From: an uncultured Treponema sp.
GTDB taxonomy: Bacteria; Spirochaetota; Spirochaetia; Treponematales; Treponemataceae
Length of the DNA: 7,887 bases
Direction of reading: 5' to 3'
NCBI GenBank assembly: GCA_937923945.1
Contig: CALDWC010000165.1
Coordinates: forward strand, 1-7,887
Within the stretch, counting starts at the first letter, position 1; every line of letters starts with the position of its first letter. Below are positions 1-6,808 of the stretch, in pieces. The notes beneath the pieces are model-generated. The model ran no database searches. It was not told where the DNA came from and saw nothing but the letters and a program-made list of their open reading frames with translations. Both the position numbers and the translations under genes were made by a program.

Positions 1-115
1 GCAATACCAAAGGTAAGATGATCGCAATACCTCAGGTAAGATGATCGCAATACCTTAGGTAAGATGATCGCAATACCTTAGGTAAGATGATCGCATTACC
101 AAAGGTAAGACTATT
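1..115. repeat. Tandem array of five 23-bp units, open at the left edge
   Basis: Five head-to-tail units start at 1, 24, 47, 70 and 93. Each is built as GCAATACC, two variable bases, AGG, then TAAGATGATC. The variable pair is AA, TC, TT, TT and AA in the five units, and everything else is identical in units 1-4. Unit 5 is diverged: GCATTACC at its start and AGACTATT at its end. There are no spacers. Each unit carries a GATC site, and the ACCT/AGGT segment around the variable pair is close to a palindrome. The unit length is not a multiple of three and GGTAAG gives a stop in one of three frames, so no frame can pass through three or more units. This is a minisatellite-like array; its true length is unknown because it runs into the window edge. 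Confidence 0.93.
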
Positions 116-217
116 ACCTCGGCAGTAAAGGAAACGCTGTTAAACGGCGACAAGCCTTTAATCGGCGTTTCCATGCGGAAAGTACGCGGGAAGCGGAGCG
201 AAAAGTATTTCGGGTAA
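86..217 (+). other. Possible 3' remnant of a plus-strand gene
   Basis: An open frame runs from the end of repeat unit 4 through unit 5 to a TAA at 215-217 and reads DDRITKGKTITSAVKETLLN, then GDKPLIGVSMRKV, then RGKRSEKYFG. The composition looks like real protein rather than random translation. It has no start codon except an internal ATG at 173, and the same frame is stopped at 83-85 inside the array. It overlaps the last 60 bases of the pseudouridine synthase on the other strand. I do not recognise the family. It may be the tail of a convergent gene cut off by repeat expansion, or chance. Confidence 0.25.
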
Positions 218-1039
218 GTTTAAAACTTTTTCGAGGCACTGCATTTTTGAAAAGTGCAAAAAATAGCCGCCAAGCTTTTTTCCGTTTCGATTTTTTTCCG
301 CTCCGCCGGCATCACCGAAAAGCGGAAAGCCGTTTGCCGCACAATGAATACGGATTTGATGCTTCCTTCCGGTAAAAATTTGGATTTCAACGAGTGTGAC
401 GTTTTCCGTTGCAAAATAGCGCAGACTCCGCATGACCGTATGTGCCGGCTTGCCGTCAACCGGACTTTGAAATTCGCATTGTCCGGAAAAACGCCCAACA
501 ACGAGCGCCGTGTAAAAGCGCAATATTTTTCCGTTTCGGAGGGCAGCCGAAAAAGTTTGCGCTCCCCGAAGGCTTTGCGAAAACACGAGAATACCGCTCG
601 TACCGCCGTCAAGGCGGTGGAGAGGACCGGGCGTAAAAGAAAGAGAAGGCTTTTTACCCGATTGTGCAAGGGCGGCGGTATACTCCGCCTTGACGGCGCT
701 GTCTAAACTCTGCTTGCCGTGAACTAAAACATGGCGCGGTTTATTCAAAACTAAAAAATCGGCATCGCGGTACAATACGACAAGCTGCGGGGAAACCGGT
801 TTACGCGGAGAAGAAGGTAACGGAGCTGCACTTTGGTGAATAAGGGTATAAACTTGAACGATGTCGCCTTGGACGAGGACGGCGCTTTGGTGCGTTTTTT
901 TTCCGTTGACGCGGATTTTGCCGGTGCGGATGAGGGCGTAGAGTCGGGAAAGCGGGACGCGCGGGAACATTTTGCGGATGACGCGGTCGAGTCTCCGGTT
1001 TGCGTCGTTTTCACCGACGGTAAATTCTTCGAATTCCAC
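158..1039 (-). CDS. RluA-family rRNA pseudouridine synthase
   Basis: The 293-residue protein isomerises specific uridines in RNA, probably 23S rRNA, to pseudouridine in the cytoplasm. Residues 15-50 form an S4 RNA-binding domain (RRLDRVIRKMFPRVPLSRLY, then GKIRVNGKK). The catalytic domain begins near residue 86. The family signature HRLDGGTSG lies at 141-149, with the catalytic Asp at 144, and TGRKHQIRIH follows at 223-232. Length and domain order are normal for RluC/RluD-type enzymes; which rRNA site it modifies cannot be read from the sequence. The start is GTG: an in-frame TAA lies a few codons upstream and no ATG intervenes. Only a weak CGGAA precedes it. It follows the hydrolase gene by 11 bases and is probably translated from the same message. 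No clear terminator is visible after its stop, where the 23-bp repeats lie. Confidence 0.95.
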   Translation of the reverse strand: MEFEEFTVGENDANRRLDRVIRKMFPRVPLSRLYALIRTGKIRVNGKKTHQSAVLVQGDIVQVYTLIHQSAAPLPSSPRKPVSPQLVVLYRDADFLVLNKPRHVLVHGKQSLDSAVKAEYTAALAQSGKKPSLSFTPGPLHRLDGGTSGILVFSQSLRGAQTFSAALRNGKILRFYTALVVGRFSGQCEFQSPVDGKPAHTVMRSLRYFATENVTLVEIQIFTGRKHQIRIHCAANGFPLFGDAGGAEKNRNGKKLGGYFLHFSKMQCLEKVLNLPEILFAPLPAYFPHGNAD

Positions 1040-1050
1040 GGGCGGTTCCG

Positions 1051-1833
1051 TTATACATTAGTTGAAAGCCAGATGAGGGCTTCGTTGAGCATTTGCACAC
1101 TGATGTAGTGGTTCATGCGTTCAACCGCCATAAAGCGAATACGGCTTTTATCGCGGTACCGCAGCTGCAGTTTTTCAAAAAACGCTTTTTGGACTTCGAA
1201 GGGAACGAGAGCGTCTTTTTCGCCGTGAAGTATAAAAAGCGGACGGTCAATGAGCTTTTCGAGGTTGCATGCGGGATCGGTATTTTTTTCGGCAGCGGAA
1301 AGTTCGATATGATCGGTGCCGTATCTTTTTTCCGTTTCCTGTATGGCGTTTTGCCAGTCAAAGGCGCCGTTAAAAACGACGGCTGTTTTTAATTCGGGGT
1401 TGTGCGTAAAAATTCCGGCTGCCGTGTAGCCTCCCATCGAATGTCCCGAAACAGCGAGGCGCTTTTCGTCGGCGGAAAGCGCGGTCAGCGCATAGTGCTC
1501 GAGGGTTTGAAACTCCGCGAGGTTTTGCATGACGGTCGGCATAAAATAATCGTAAAGAGCGGTTTCGTAATTTTCAAGCGCGCCGCGCTCCCCGTGATAG
1601 ATTGCGTCGGGAAGCAAAACTTGATAGCCGAATGAAGCAAAAATACTTGCGATAAAGCGCTGTTTGTGTTTATTGGAACTCCATCCGTGGTAGTAAAAAA
1701 GCGTCGGCAGTTTTTGCCCCGGCTCGCGGTTTTGCGCTTGCGGCGTAAAAACACAGCAGGGAATAGTACCGATGCGGATGCGGCGTTCCGCAATTCTATC
1801 AGGTTTATATTCAAACAGAGTTGATTCTTCCAT
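1051..1833 (-). CDS. Alpha/beta hydrolase (prolyl oligopeptidase/dienelactone hydrolase-like esterase)
   Basis: This 260-residue protein has a complete alpha/beta hydrolase core. The oxyanion strand is PTLFYYHGWSS (43-53). The nucleophile elbow is GHSMGG (130-135), with Ser132. The acid is Asp207 in HGEKDALVP and the catalytic His is His242 in MNHYIS. DAIYHGERG (76-84) resembles the segment seen in the YitV/YjfP type of small esterases. There is no signal peptide, so it should be cytoplasmic. The natural substrate cannot be told; ester or acyl hydrolysis is the safe call. It is the first gene of a probable two-gene unit with the pseudouridine synthase 11 bases downstream, a pairing with no obvious functional link. 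No Shine-Dalgarno sequence precedes the ATG, which fits the closely placed promoter described separately. Confidence 0.93.
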   Translation of the reverse strand: MEESTLFEYKPDRIAERRIRIGTIPCCVFTPQAQNREPGQKLPTLFYYHGWSSNKHKQRFIASIFASFGYQVLLPDAIYHGERGALENYETALYDYFMPTVMQNLAEFQTLEHYALTALSADEKRLAVSGHSMGGYTAAGIFTHNPELKTAVVFNGAFDWQNAIQETEKRYGTDHIELSAAEKNTDPACNLEKLIDRPLFILHGEKDALVPFEVQKAFFEKLQLRYRDKSRIRFMAVERMNHYISVQMLNEALIWLSTNV

Positions 1834-1839
1834 AGCGGT

Positions 1840-1868
1840 ATTGTAGCCGCTCTGGCATTTTTATGCAA
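1840..1868 (-). promoter_or_regulatory. Sigma-70-type promoter of the hydrolase gene, probably giving a leaderless mRNA
   Basis: On the minus strand TTGCAT (1863-1868) is followed after exactly 17 bases by TACAAT (1840-1845), close to the TTGACA/TATAAT consensus with ideal spacing. Only six bases, ACCGCT, separate the -10 box from the ATG at 1833. Transcription starting seven bases after the -10 box would begin at the A of the start codon. The lack of a Shine-Dalgarno sequence agrees with leaderless translation. The promoter match is seen; the start site is inferred. Confidence 0.65.
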
Positions 1869-1963
1869 TGGCATATAAAACTCTGAAGTTATTTTTTTAA
1901 ACGTTGTTATAATAAAATGATTTAATCGGAAAACAGGTAAGGCAACACCGGTTAAATCGATCG

Positions 1964-2014
1964 AAAAATTGAGTGCATATTATAAAACGCGTTCTCGTTT
2001 TATAATATGCACTC
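1964..2014 (-). terminator. Long-stem intrinsic terminator of the secretion operon
   Basis: The arms GAGTGCATATTATAAAACG (1971-1989) and its exact reverse complement (1996-2014) form a 19-bp perfect stem with a 6-base loop. In the minus direction the stem is followed by AATTTTTC, a short T-run. It lies downstream of the outer-membrane channel gene and upstream of the hydrolase promoter, the expected place for a terminator. The stem is AT-rich and longer than usual, so it could also be a mobile or repeated hairpin that was recruited. Confidence 0.6.
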
Positions 2015-2016
2015 AT

Positions 2017-2058
2017 GGAGGCACTGATTAATTCTCGATTGAATTAATCAGTGTCTCC
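2017..2058. repeat. Second long inverted repeat (hairpin)
   Basis: The arm GGAGGCACTGATTAATTC (2017-2034) pairs with 2041-2058 across a 6-base loop, TCGATT. Seventeen of 18 positions are Watson-Crick pairs; the other is G2021 opposite T2054, which is G-U in plus-strand RNA but A-C in minus-strand RNA. It is only two bases from the 1971-2014 hairpin and 19 bases from the stop of the channel gene. No T-run follows it directly in the minus direction, so it is unlikely to terminate alone. It could protect the 3' end of the mRNA or be a copy of a dispersed hairpin element. Confidence 0.85.
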
Positions 2059-2077
2059 TTATGGCAATTACTTTTGA

Positions 2078-3478
2078 TTATGATTGATAAAACGGAATCA
2101 AATAGCACACGAGATTAAGCTTTGATCGCAACAAGTCCAACGCTGCTTCCTGCACATATAATTCTTGTGTTCGGTAATCATACGGACTTAACTTTCCGGC
2201 TTCATGCAATATCGCAGCTTCGTCTAAACGCGTATGAAGTATTTTTTCGGTTTCCGCCTTTTGATGTAACACAGCCCGTAATACACGAACCGTGTTTTGC
2301 GCCTCGGCTAATTGCTCGCGGTATTCGTCATCAAGTATCGCGTGCTGTGTGCGGTAGACCGTTTTCATATCGGCAAAGTTTTTATTCACTTGCGCTTTTT
2401 CCGTGAATATATCAAAACCGATATTCATTCCGAGACTGACCGTCCATTTAAAATCATGCCCCCTTTTAAACGTATTGCGGATGCTTTTAAAAAAATCATC
2501 ACTATACCCGCCGTGTGCAGATTCAACATTTTGGAAATTGCATGCGAGAAAAAGATTCGGAACCGATTGCATGGTATTCCGCACCTGTTGTTGCCAATCT
2601 GAATTAAGCCGGAGTTTTTTTAAATCAAGCGCTGCAATGCGTTCTATTCTGATTGCCGAAACAAATTTTTCCCAGTCGGTAATCCAGCGCTCAAAATGCT
2701 CCGGTACATCCTGCAGCGTCAAACCGCAATGCAATAACTTTAATTCTATCGATTCAAAATTCATTCTTAGCGCTTGAACATCGGACTGTGTTTTTTCGTA
2801 CGTCAAGATACTCTCATTCAGATCAACCGTTGAAAGTTTTCCTTCTTTCCAAAGAACGGTTTTTTTATCCAAAAGCGTTTTCAAAAGTAAAAGCTTTTCA
2901 TCGGCAAGTTTTATTTTTTCGCACTGCACATAATATTCACCGAGGTAATACAGCGCGTTTGCCATTTCCATATTCGTAATTGATTGTTGTTTCAAGTGCA
3001 AAATGTGTGCTTCATTTTTAGCCGAATAAAAATCGCTTCGCGCCGCATCGACAAAAAGCTTCGGTGTAAAAACATACAACGGAACGTTCATCATCGCCCC
3101 CGTGCTGAACCCGTAATTAAATTTCATATTCTGCCCTTTTAACATCCGCATTCCGTTATTCGCAAATAGTCTCAAGTTACTTCCCAACAGCAGCTGCTGG
3201 TTGAGAACGAGATTTGAACTAAGGTCAAAGGCATTTGCCGATCTATCCTGCGTAAAGCCGATCATAGCGCCGGAATTTTCCAACGAAAGCTTCGGCAGCC
3301 ACTTTAACTTTTCATTCTGTACCATTCGCGCTCCGATGTTGTTTTCTGCTTTCGTTACCGCAAGCATTTTATTATTCCTATTAAGGATACGTAAAAGTTC
3401 CGTATACACATTTTCTTCGGCAACTATAATTGCAAAACAATGCAAGGTAAACAGAAAACTGAACCATATCTTTTTCAT
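2078..3478 (-). CDS. TolC-type outer-membrane efflux protein of the type I secretion system
   Basis: The 466-residue protein should form the outer-membrane channel and periplasmic tunnel of the exporter. It starts with a signal peptide (MKKIWFSFLFTLHCFAIIVA, likely cut near residue 20). An outer-membrane-efflux pattern follows: an N-terminal helix ending in KLKWLPKLSLENSG (57-70), long helices, and two half-repeats. The halves can be matched through EGKLSTVDL (212-220) and EAGKLSPYDY (426-435), each followed by a helix rich in Leu and charged residues. Length is normal for TolC relatives. The ATG overlaps the stop of the adaptor gene in ATGA (3475-3478), and GGAGAT at 3485-3490 lies six bases before the start, so translation is probably coupled. 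Sequence identity to well-known members appears low. The operon position supports the role strongly. Confidence 0.9.
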   Translation of the reverse strand: MKKIWFSFLFTLHCFAIIVAEENVYTELLRILNRNNKMLAVTKAENNIGARMVQNEKLKWLPKLSLENSGAMIGFTQDRSANAFDLSSNLVLNQQLLLGSNLRLFANNGMRMLKGQNMKFNYGFSTGAMMNVPLYVFTPKLFVDAARSDFYSAKNEAHILHLKQQSITNMEMANALYYLGEYYVQCEKIKLADEKLLLLKTLLDKKTVLWKEGKLSTVDLNESILTYEKTQSDVQALRMNFESIELKLLHCGLTLQDVPEHFERWITDWEKFVSAIRIERIAALDLKKLRLNSDWQQQVRNTMQSVPNLFLACNFQNVESAHGGYSDDFFKSIRNTFKRGHDFKWTVSLGMNIGFDIFTEKAQVNKNFADMKTVYRTQHAILDDEYREQLAEAQNTVRVLRAVLHQKAETEKILHTRLDEAAILHEAGKLSPYDYRTQELYVQEAALDLLRSKLNLVCYLIPFYQS

Positions 3479-4629
3479 AACTGTATCTCCATTTTTTTTA
3501 TAAGGTATGAAATCACCTTTTGTTCGCTGACAATTATTTTTGCATTTGCAATCATACCTGACTTCAACGAAAGCGAATTTTTAAAAATAGTTTTTTCATC
3601 AATGTCTGACGTCTCATTCATTTCAGGAATTAAGGTAACGAGATAAAAAATATCATGGCCGTTCGACAATGAATCCGCCGAAATTTTTTTCACCGTTGCG
3701 TTTAAATTTTTAACTTTATTTGAAAAAGCCGGCAGTTTTAATTTCGCCTGCAATCCAACTTGCAAATCGGCAATATCCTTTTCTTTCACCCGCACCGTAA
3801 TTTCATAGCCCGTTTCCGAAGGCGGAATAATCGAAAGCACCGGTTTATTTGCGATAATAAAATCATTTTCGTTGAGTGAATCCAGCACCAGCACGGTTCC
3901 GTCAATCGGTGCAACGACGCGATTATTTTTCAGCTGCGCTTCAATTTCGGCGAGACTCGATTCAAGATTATCGCGCTGCAGAGCATAGTTTTCTTCTTCG
4001 CTGATAAGCGTTGTCAAAAAATTTTCGGTAAACTGCGATAAATTAATTTTTGCATTTCTCCACAAGCGCTCCGCTTCAAGCGTTAATTCTTCGGTTGTAA
4101 CATCAGCAGGTAAAAGTTGCTGCGTATGAAAATTTTTTTCGTAAATGGCACATACTTCCGCAAGCTGCTCTTTCATTTCAAAAAACATCTTCATGCGGGT
4201 AAACGCAACGGTTCGATTGTGCGGCACCGCATTTTGTCCCAACTTAAAACTTTCTATCATGGACTGCACATCGGAATATTTTTCTTCCAATATTTTTATT
4301 TTTGTAACGAGATTTTCTTTTGCCGCAACTTCTGAATCGGAGTAAAGCGAAAAAAGTACGTCGCCTTGTTTTATTTCCTGACCGTCTTTAAAATAAATTT
4401 TTTCAATTTTTCCCGAACGAAGCGAATGAACCGAAGAAATATTTTCCGACGGTCTGACGGTTCCGCTTCCCGATATTGCGTCTTCGCAATGTCCGAAAAA
4501 TAACCAGAGTAAAAAAACCGCCGTAAATGCGCCGATTATTCCAATCACCGAATTTTCAAATGTTGAATGCATTCGGGAAAAAAATTGTTCCGAATAACTT
4601 AAATCAGAAACCGTAATGAGTTTTTTCAT
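3475..4629 (-). CDS. HlyD-family periplasmic adaptor (membrane fusion protein)
   Basis: The 384-residue protein links the inner-membrane ABC transporter to the outer-membrane channel. It has a cytoplasmic tail of about 27 residues, one membrane segment (about 28-45), the first lipoyl half-motif (SVHSLRSGKIEKIYFKDGQE, 66-85), a helical hairpin region (about 97-235), the second lipoyl half (VVAPIDGTVLVLDS, 238-251) and a beta-barrel domain ending in LKSGMIANAKIIV near the C-terminus. It is shorter than E. coli HlyD, mostly in the helical part and the cytoplasmic tail. An in-frame ATG ten codons upstream exists, but I chose the ATG at 4629: it makes a 4-base ATGA overlap with the transporter stop and has a strong Shine-Dalgarno sequence. 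The upstream ATG would lie inside the transporter gene. Confidence 0.93.
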   Translation of the reverse strand: MKKLITVSDLSYSEQFFSRMHSTFENSVIGIIGAFTAVFLLWLFFGHCEDAISGSGTVRPSENISSVHSLRSGKIEKIYFKDGQEIKQGDVLFSLYSDSEVAAKENLVTKIKILEEKYSDVQSMIESFKLGQNAVPHNRTVAFTRMKMFFEMKEQLAEVCAIYEKNFHTQQLLPADVTTEELTLEAERLWRNAKINLSQFTENFLTTLISEEENYALQRDNLESSLAEIEAQLKNNRVVAPIDGTVLVLDSLNENDFIIANKPVLSIIPPSETGYEITVRVKEKDIADLQVGLQAKLKLPAFSNKVKNLNATVKKISADSLSNGHDIFYLVTLIPEMNETSDIDEKTIFKNSLSLKSGMIANAKIIVSEQKVISYLIKKMEIQL

Positions 4630-6743
4630 GCAGCGACCTCCCTGTTTTGTATGCCCCAAAGTTCCGCGTACTTGCCATTCATCTGCAAAAGTTCTTCGTG
4701 CGTTCCGCTTTCAATTATTTCGCCATTATCAAAGACAAAAATTTTATCAAAGTTTTTGATTGTTGACAGTTTATGTGAAATCATAATCAGCGTTTTATTT
4801 TCGGCGAGCGATTGAACCGCATCCATTACCGATTTTTCAGACATACTGTCGAGTGCCGATGTTGATTCATCCAAAATAAAAACATACGGATTTTTTAAAA
4901 ACGTCCGTGCAAGTGCAAGACGTTGACGCTCGCCTCCCGATAACGAAGCACCGCGCTCTCCGATGTATGTTTCATACCGCTTTGGTAAGTTACGAATAAA
5001 TTTATCCGCTTGAGAATAAACCGATGCCATAAAAATATCCGACGCGGATGCGGAGCTTTTTCCAAAAGAAATATTTTCCGCAACAGTTCCGTAAAACAAA
5101 AGCGAATCTTGCGGAACGTATCCGATGTTTTCACGTAAAAACTCAATGCTGTAATCATCAATATTTTTTCCGTCAATATTGATTTCACCGGAATCGGCAT
5201 TTTGAAATTTCATCAAAAGTTTTGCCGCTGTGCTTTTGCCGGAACCAGATTCGCCGACAAATGCAACTTTGCTTCCAGCCGAAATTTTAAGATTCACATT
5301 GGAAAGCGTTTGTGTCTTTCCTTCGTTGTATGAAAAATTTACATTTCTCAATTCAATGTCACCCGCTAAAACACCGTCGCTGATTTTTGTTCCGCCTTCT
5401 TCTTCGATCTTTTGATCAAACACTTCCACGAGGCGGCGTGCTGCCGTTTCCGCTTCCTGTAGCGTAGGCTGTAGCGTTAAAAATCTAAAAAGCGGTCCGA
5501 TAAAATATTGCGATAAAATCACAAATGAAATAAGCTGCCCCAAAGTCATTTCTCCGTTAATCACCGCACGCCCGCCGAACCAATACATGCAAAGCCGCCC
5601 GACTTGCTGCACAAAATATTGCAGCGCATTTTGTAAATTAGTTGTCGTGCGGATATTCAAGTTTTTCTTTGCCGCGTTGATTATTTTTTCTTCACACTTT
5701 TCGCATGCATTATCAACGGCACCGACGGCTTTAATCGTTTCAACGCCGTTGATAAATTCCACCAACATTGATTGCTTTTCCGCTTCCGATTCAGCCCGTG
5801 CGAGCATTTTTGTCCGATAGGGTTTTGCAAAAATTTTTGCAATCACGGCGCCGCATACAACCGATACAATCGAAACAAAAATAAGTTTGGATCCGAACCA
5901 CACTAAAAATGCGGCACCGAATACGAGCATAACCGCATCGATCGCAACGGACAAAAAAGTCGTTGAAATTAAATTCCGAATTGTGGTGCCGTCATACATG
6001 CGCGAAATAATTTCACCGGTTTTGAATTTGGAAAAAAACTGCATTGGTAATTTCAACACATGAGAAAAATATTCCATAATAATGGTTGCATCAATTTTGT
6101 GCCCGAGAAAATTCAAAAGTTGATTCCGTGCAAAACTCAAAATTGACTGAAACGTTATCACGGCAAAAAAAGCGATTGAAAACGCATTGAGCATATTTAT
6201 CAAACCGCCGCTGAATACTTCATCAATGAGAAACCGGAAATAAAATGCGGTCAACACGCCGAACAAGCACAGCATAATACTTGCAAAAAAGATTTTGGCG
6301 ATATTCCGCTTTTCGTTTTTAAGTAAACTGAAAAAACGAAACACATCTTTCATACTGCCGCTCGATTTGGTAAAATCTTTTTTTGGCGTCATCAAATAAA
6401 ATGTCCCCGCAAAACGCTTTTCAAATTCATCGAGATGAACTACCTTGACACCGTCGTCGTTTACGAGGTGCAAAAATTTTCCGGAGCGTTTTGCAATAAA
6501 ACAATACGACGTGTTTTCGCCTTCCGACGGTTCCGTTCTCACTTCCGCGATAATCGGAAAAATAAGTTGATCGGGAACTTTCAAATCGGGGCAGATAATT
6601 TTTTTCAGTTTTAATCCGTTTTCCCTTGCAAGTTTTTCAAAACTTTTCCGACTGTGTGGCGCTTTTTTCAATTCCGCAACATTCAAATCTATGCCGTAAA
6701 AATGTGCAACATTTGCAACACAGGTAACACTATTTTCAAGCAT
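4626..6743 (-). CDS. Type I secretion ABC transporter with a degenerate C39-like domain (HlyB-type)
   Basis: From MLENSV the protein has 705 residues: a C39-like domain (1-120), a six-helix membrane domain (about 140-430) and an ATPase domain. The ATPase is complete: Walker A GESGSGKST (497-505), Q-loop Gln545, signature LSGGE (601-605), Walker B ending LDE (Glu626), SALD (629-632) and H-loop His657. It would energise export across the inner membrane as a homodimer. In the first domain the family pattern D-C-G-x-A-C...YYG reads E-N-S-V-T-C...FYG, so Asn4 stands where the protease Cys should be. The later His position reads Ser79/Tyr80. The domain should therefore bind substrate rather than cleave it, as in HlyB. 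The ATG at 6743 is preferred over one at 6755, because GGAGGT lies between them. First gene of the operon; its stop overlaps the adaptor ATG. Confidence 0.93.
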   Translation of the reverse strand: MLENSVTCVANVAHFYGIDLNVAELKKAPHSRKSFEKLARENGLKLKKIICPDLKVPDQLIFPIIAEVRTEPSEGENTSYCFIAKRSGKFLHLVNDDGVKVVHLDEFEKRFAGTFYLMTPKKDFTKSSGSMKDVFRFFSLLKNEKRNIAKIFFASIMLCLFGVLTAFYFRFLIDEVFSGGLINMLNAFSIAFFAVITFQSILSFARNQLLNFLGHKIDATIIMEYFSHVLKLPMQFFSKFKTGEIISRMYDGTTIRNLISTTFLSVAIDAVMLVFGAAFLVWFGSKLIFVSIVSVVCGAVIAKIFAKPYRTKMLARAESEAEKQSMLVEFINGVETIKAVGAVDNACEKCEEKIINAAKKNLNIRTTTNLQNALQYFVQQVGRLCMYWFGGRAVINGEMTLGQLISFVILSQYFIGPLFRFLTLQPTLQEAETAARRLVEVFDQKIEEEGGTKISDGVLAGDIELRNVNFSYNEGKTQTLSNVNLKISAGSKVAFVGESGSGKSTAAKLLMKFQNADSGEINIDGKNIDDYSIEFLRENIGYVPQDSLLFYGTVAENISFGKSSASASDIFMASVYSQADKFIRNLPKRYETYIGERGASLSGGERQRLALARTFLKNPYVFILDESTSALDSMSEKSVMDAVQSLAENKTLIMISHKLSTIKNFDKIFVFDNGEIIESGTHEELLQMNGKYAELWGIQNREVAA
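4636..4643 (-). promoter_or_regulatory. Shine-Dalgarno site setting the adaptor start
   Basis: AGGGAGGT on the minus strand lies six bases before the ATG at 4629 and inside the end of the transporter gene. It supports the shorter adaptor start over the in-frame ATG at 4659, which would place this site within the coding sequence. Confidence 0.8.
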
Positions 6744-6747
6744 ACGT

Positions 6748-6753
6748 ACCTCC
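6748..6753 (-). promoter_or_regulatory. Shine-Dalgarno site setting the transporter start
   Basis: GGAGGT on the minus strand ends four bases before the ATG at 6743. It would fall inside the coding sequence if the upstream ATG at 6755 were used, and that ATG has no Shine-Dalgarno sequence of its own. The protein therefore most likely starts MLENSV rather than MEVRML. Confidence 0.7.
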
Positions 6754-6758
6754 ATACA

Positions 6759-6808
6759 TTTTAGCTTTCATGCTAATAGTAGTACAAAATATTTTTTTTA
6801 AAGCTAAA
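6759..6808 (-). promoter_or_regulatory. Repeated TTAGC/GCTAA half-sites before the secretion operon (candidate operator)
   Basis: TTTAGCTTT (6760-6768) is an exact inverted repeat of AAAGCTAAA (6800-6808). A second GCTAA (6772-6776) makes a tighter dyad with the first half, TTAGC-N6-GCTAA at 6761-6776. Three half-sites within 50 bases, directly upstream of the Shine-Dalgarno sequence, suggest a repressor site or an RNA fold that could hide the start. The rest of 6809-6981 is AT-rich and gene-free. A weak promoter-like pair, TTTATT-17-TATAAA, can be read on the minus strand further upstream, and GCGATT-A-AATCGC (6925-6937) is a small palindrome. No confident promoter is assigned. Confidence 0.4.

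Noticed and set aside
1..115. CRISPR array
   Set aside because: The 23-base units follow each other directly with no spacers, and no cas gene is present.
254..706. 150-codon plus-strand open frame
   Set aside because: It lies wholly antisense to the pseudouridine synthase, whose motifs are intact, and its translation shows no domain pattern.
1971..2058. Integron attC recombination sites
   Set aside because: The long hairpins lack the paired RYYYAAC/GTTRRRY core boxes and there is no cassette gene or integrase nearby.
2403..2777. 124-codon plus-strand open frame
   Set aside because: It is antisense within the outer-membrane channel gene, and its composition looks like a shadow of that gene.
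4626..6743. Active bacteriocin processing and export transporter
   Set aside because: The catalytic Cys and His positions of the C39 domain are substituted, and no double-glycine leader peptide is found.
6736..6771. 11-codon minus-strand reading frame (MKAKMYGGTYA) overlapping the transporter start
   Set aside because: It has no Shine-Dalgarno sequence, its own sequence includes the transporter ribosome site, and a frame this short is expected by chance.
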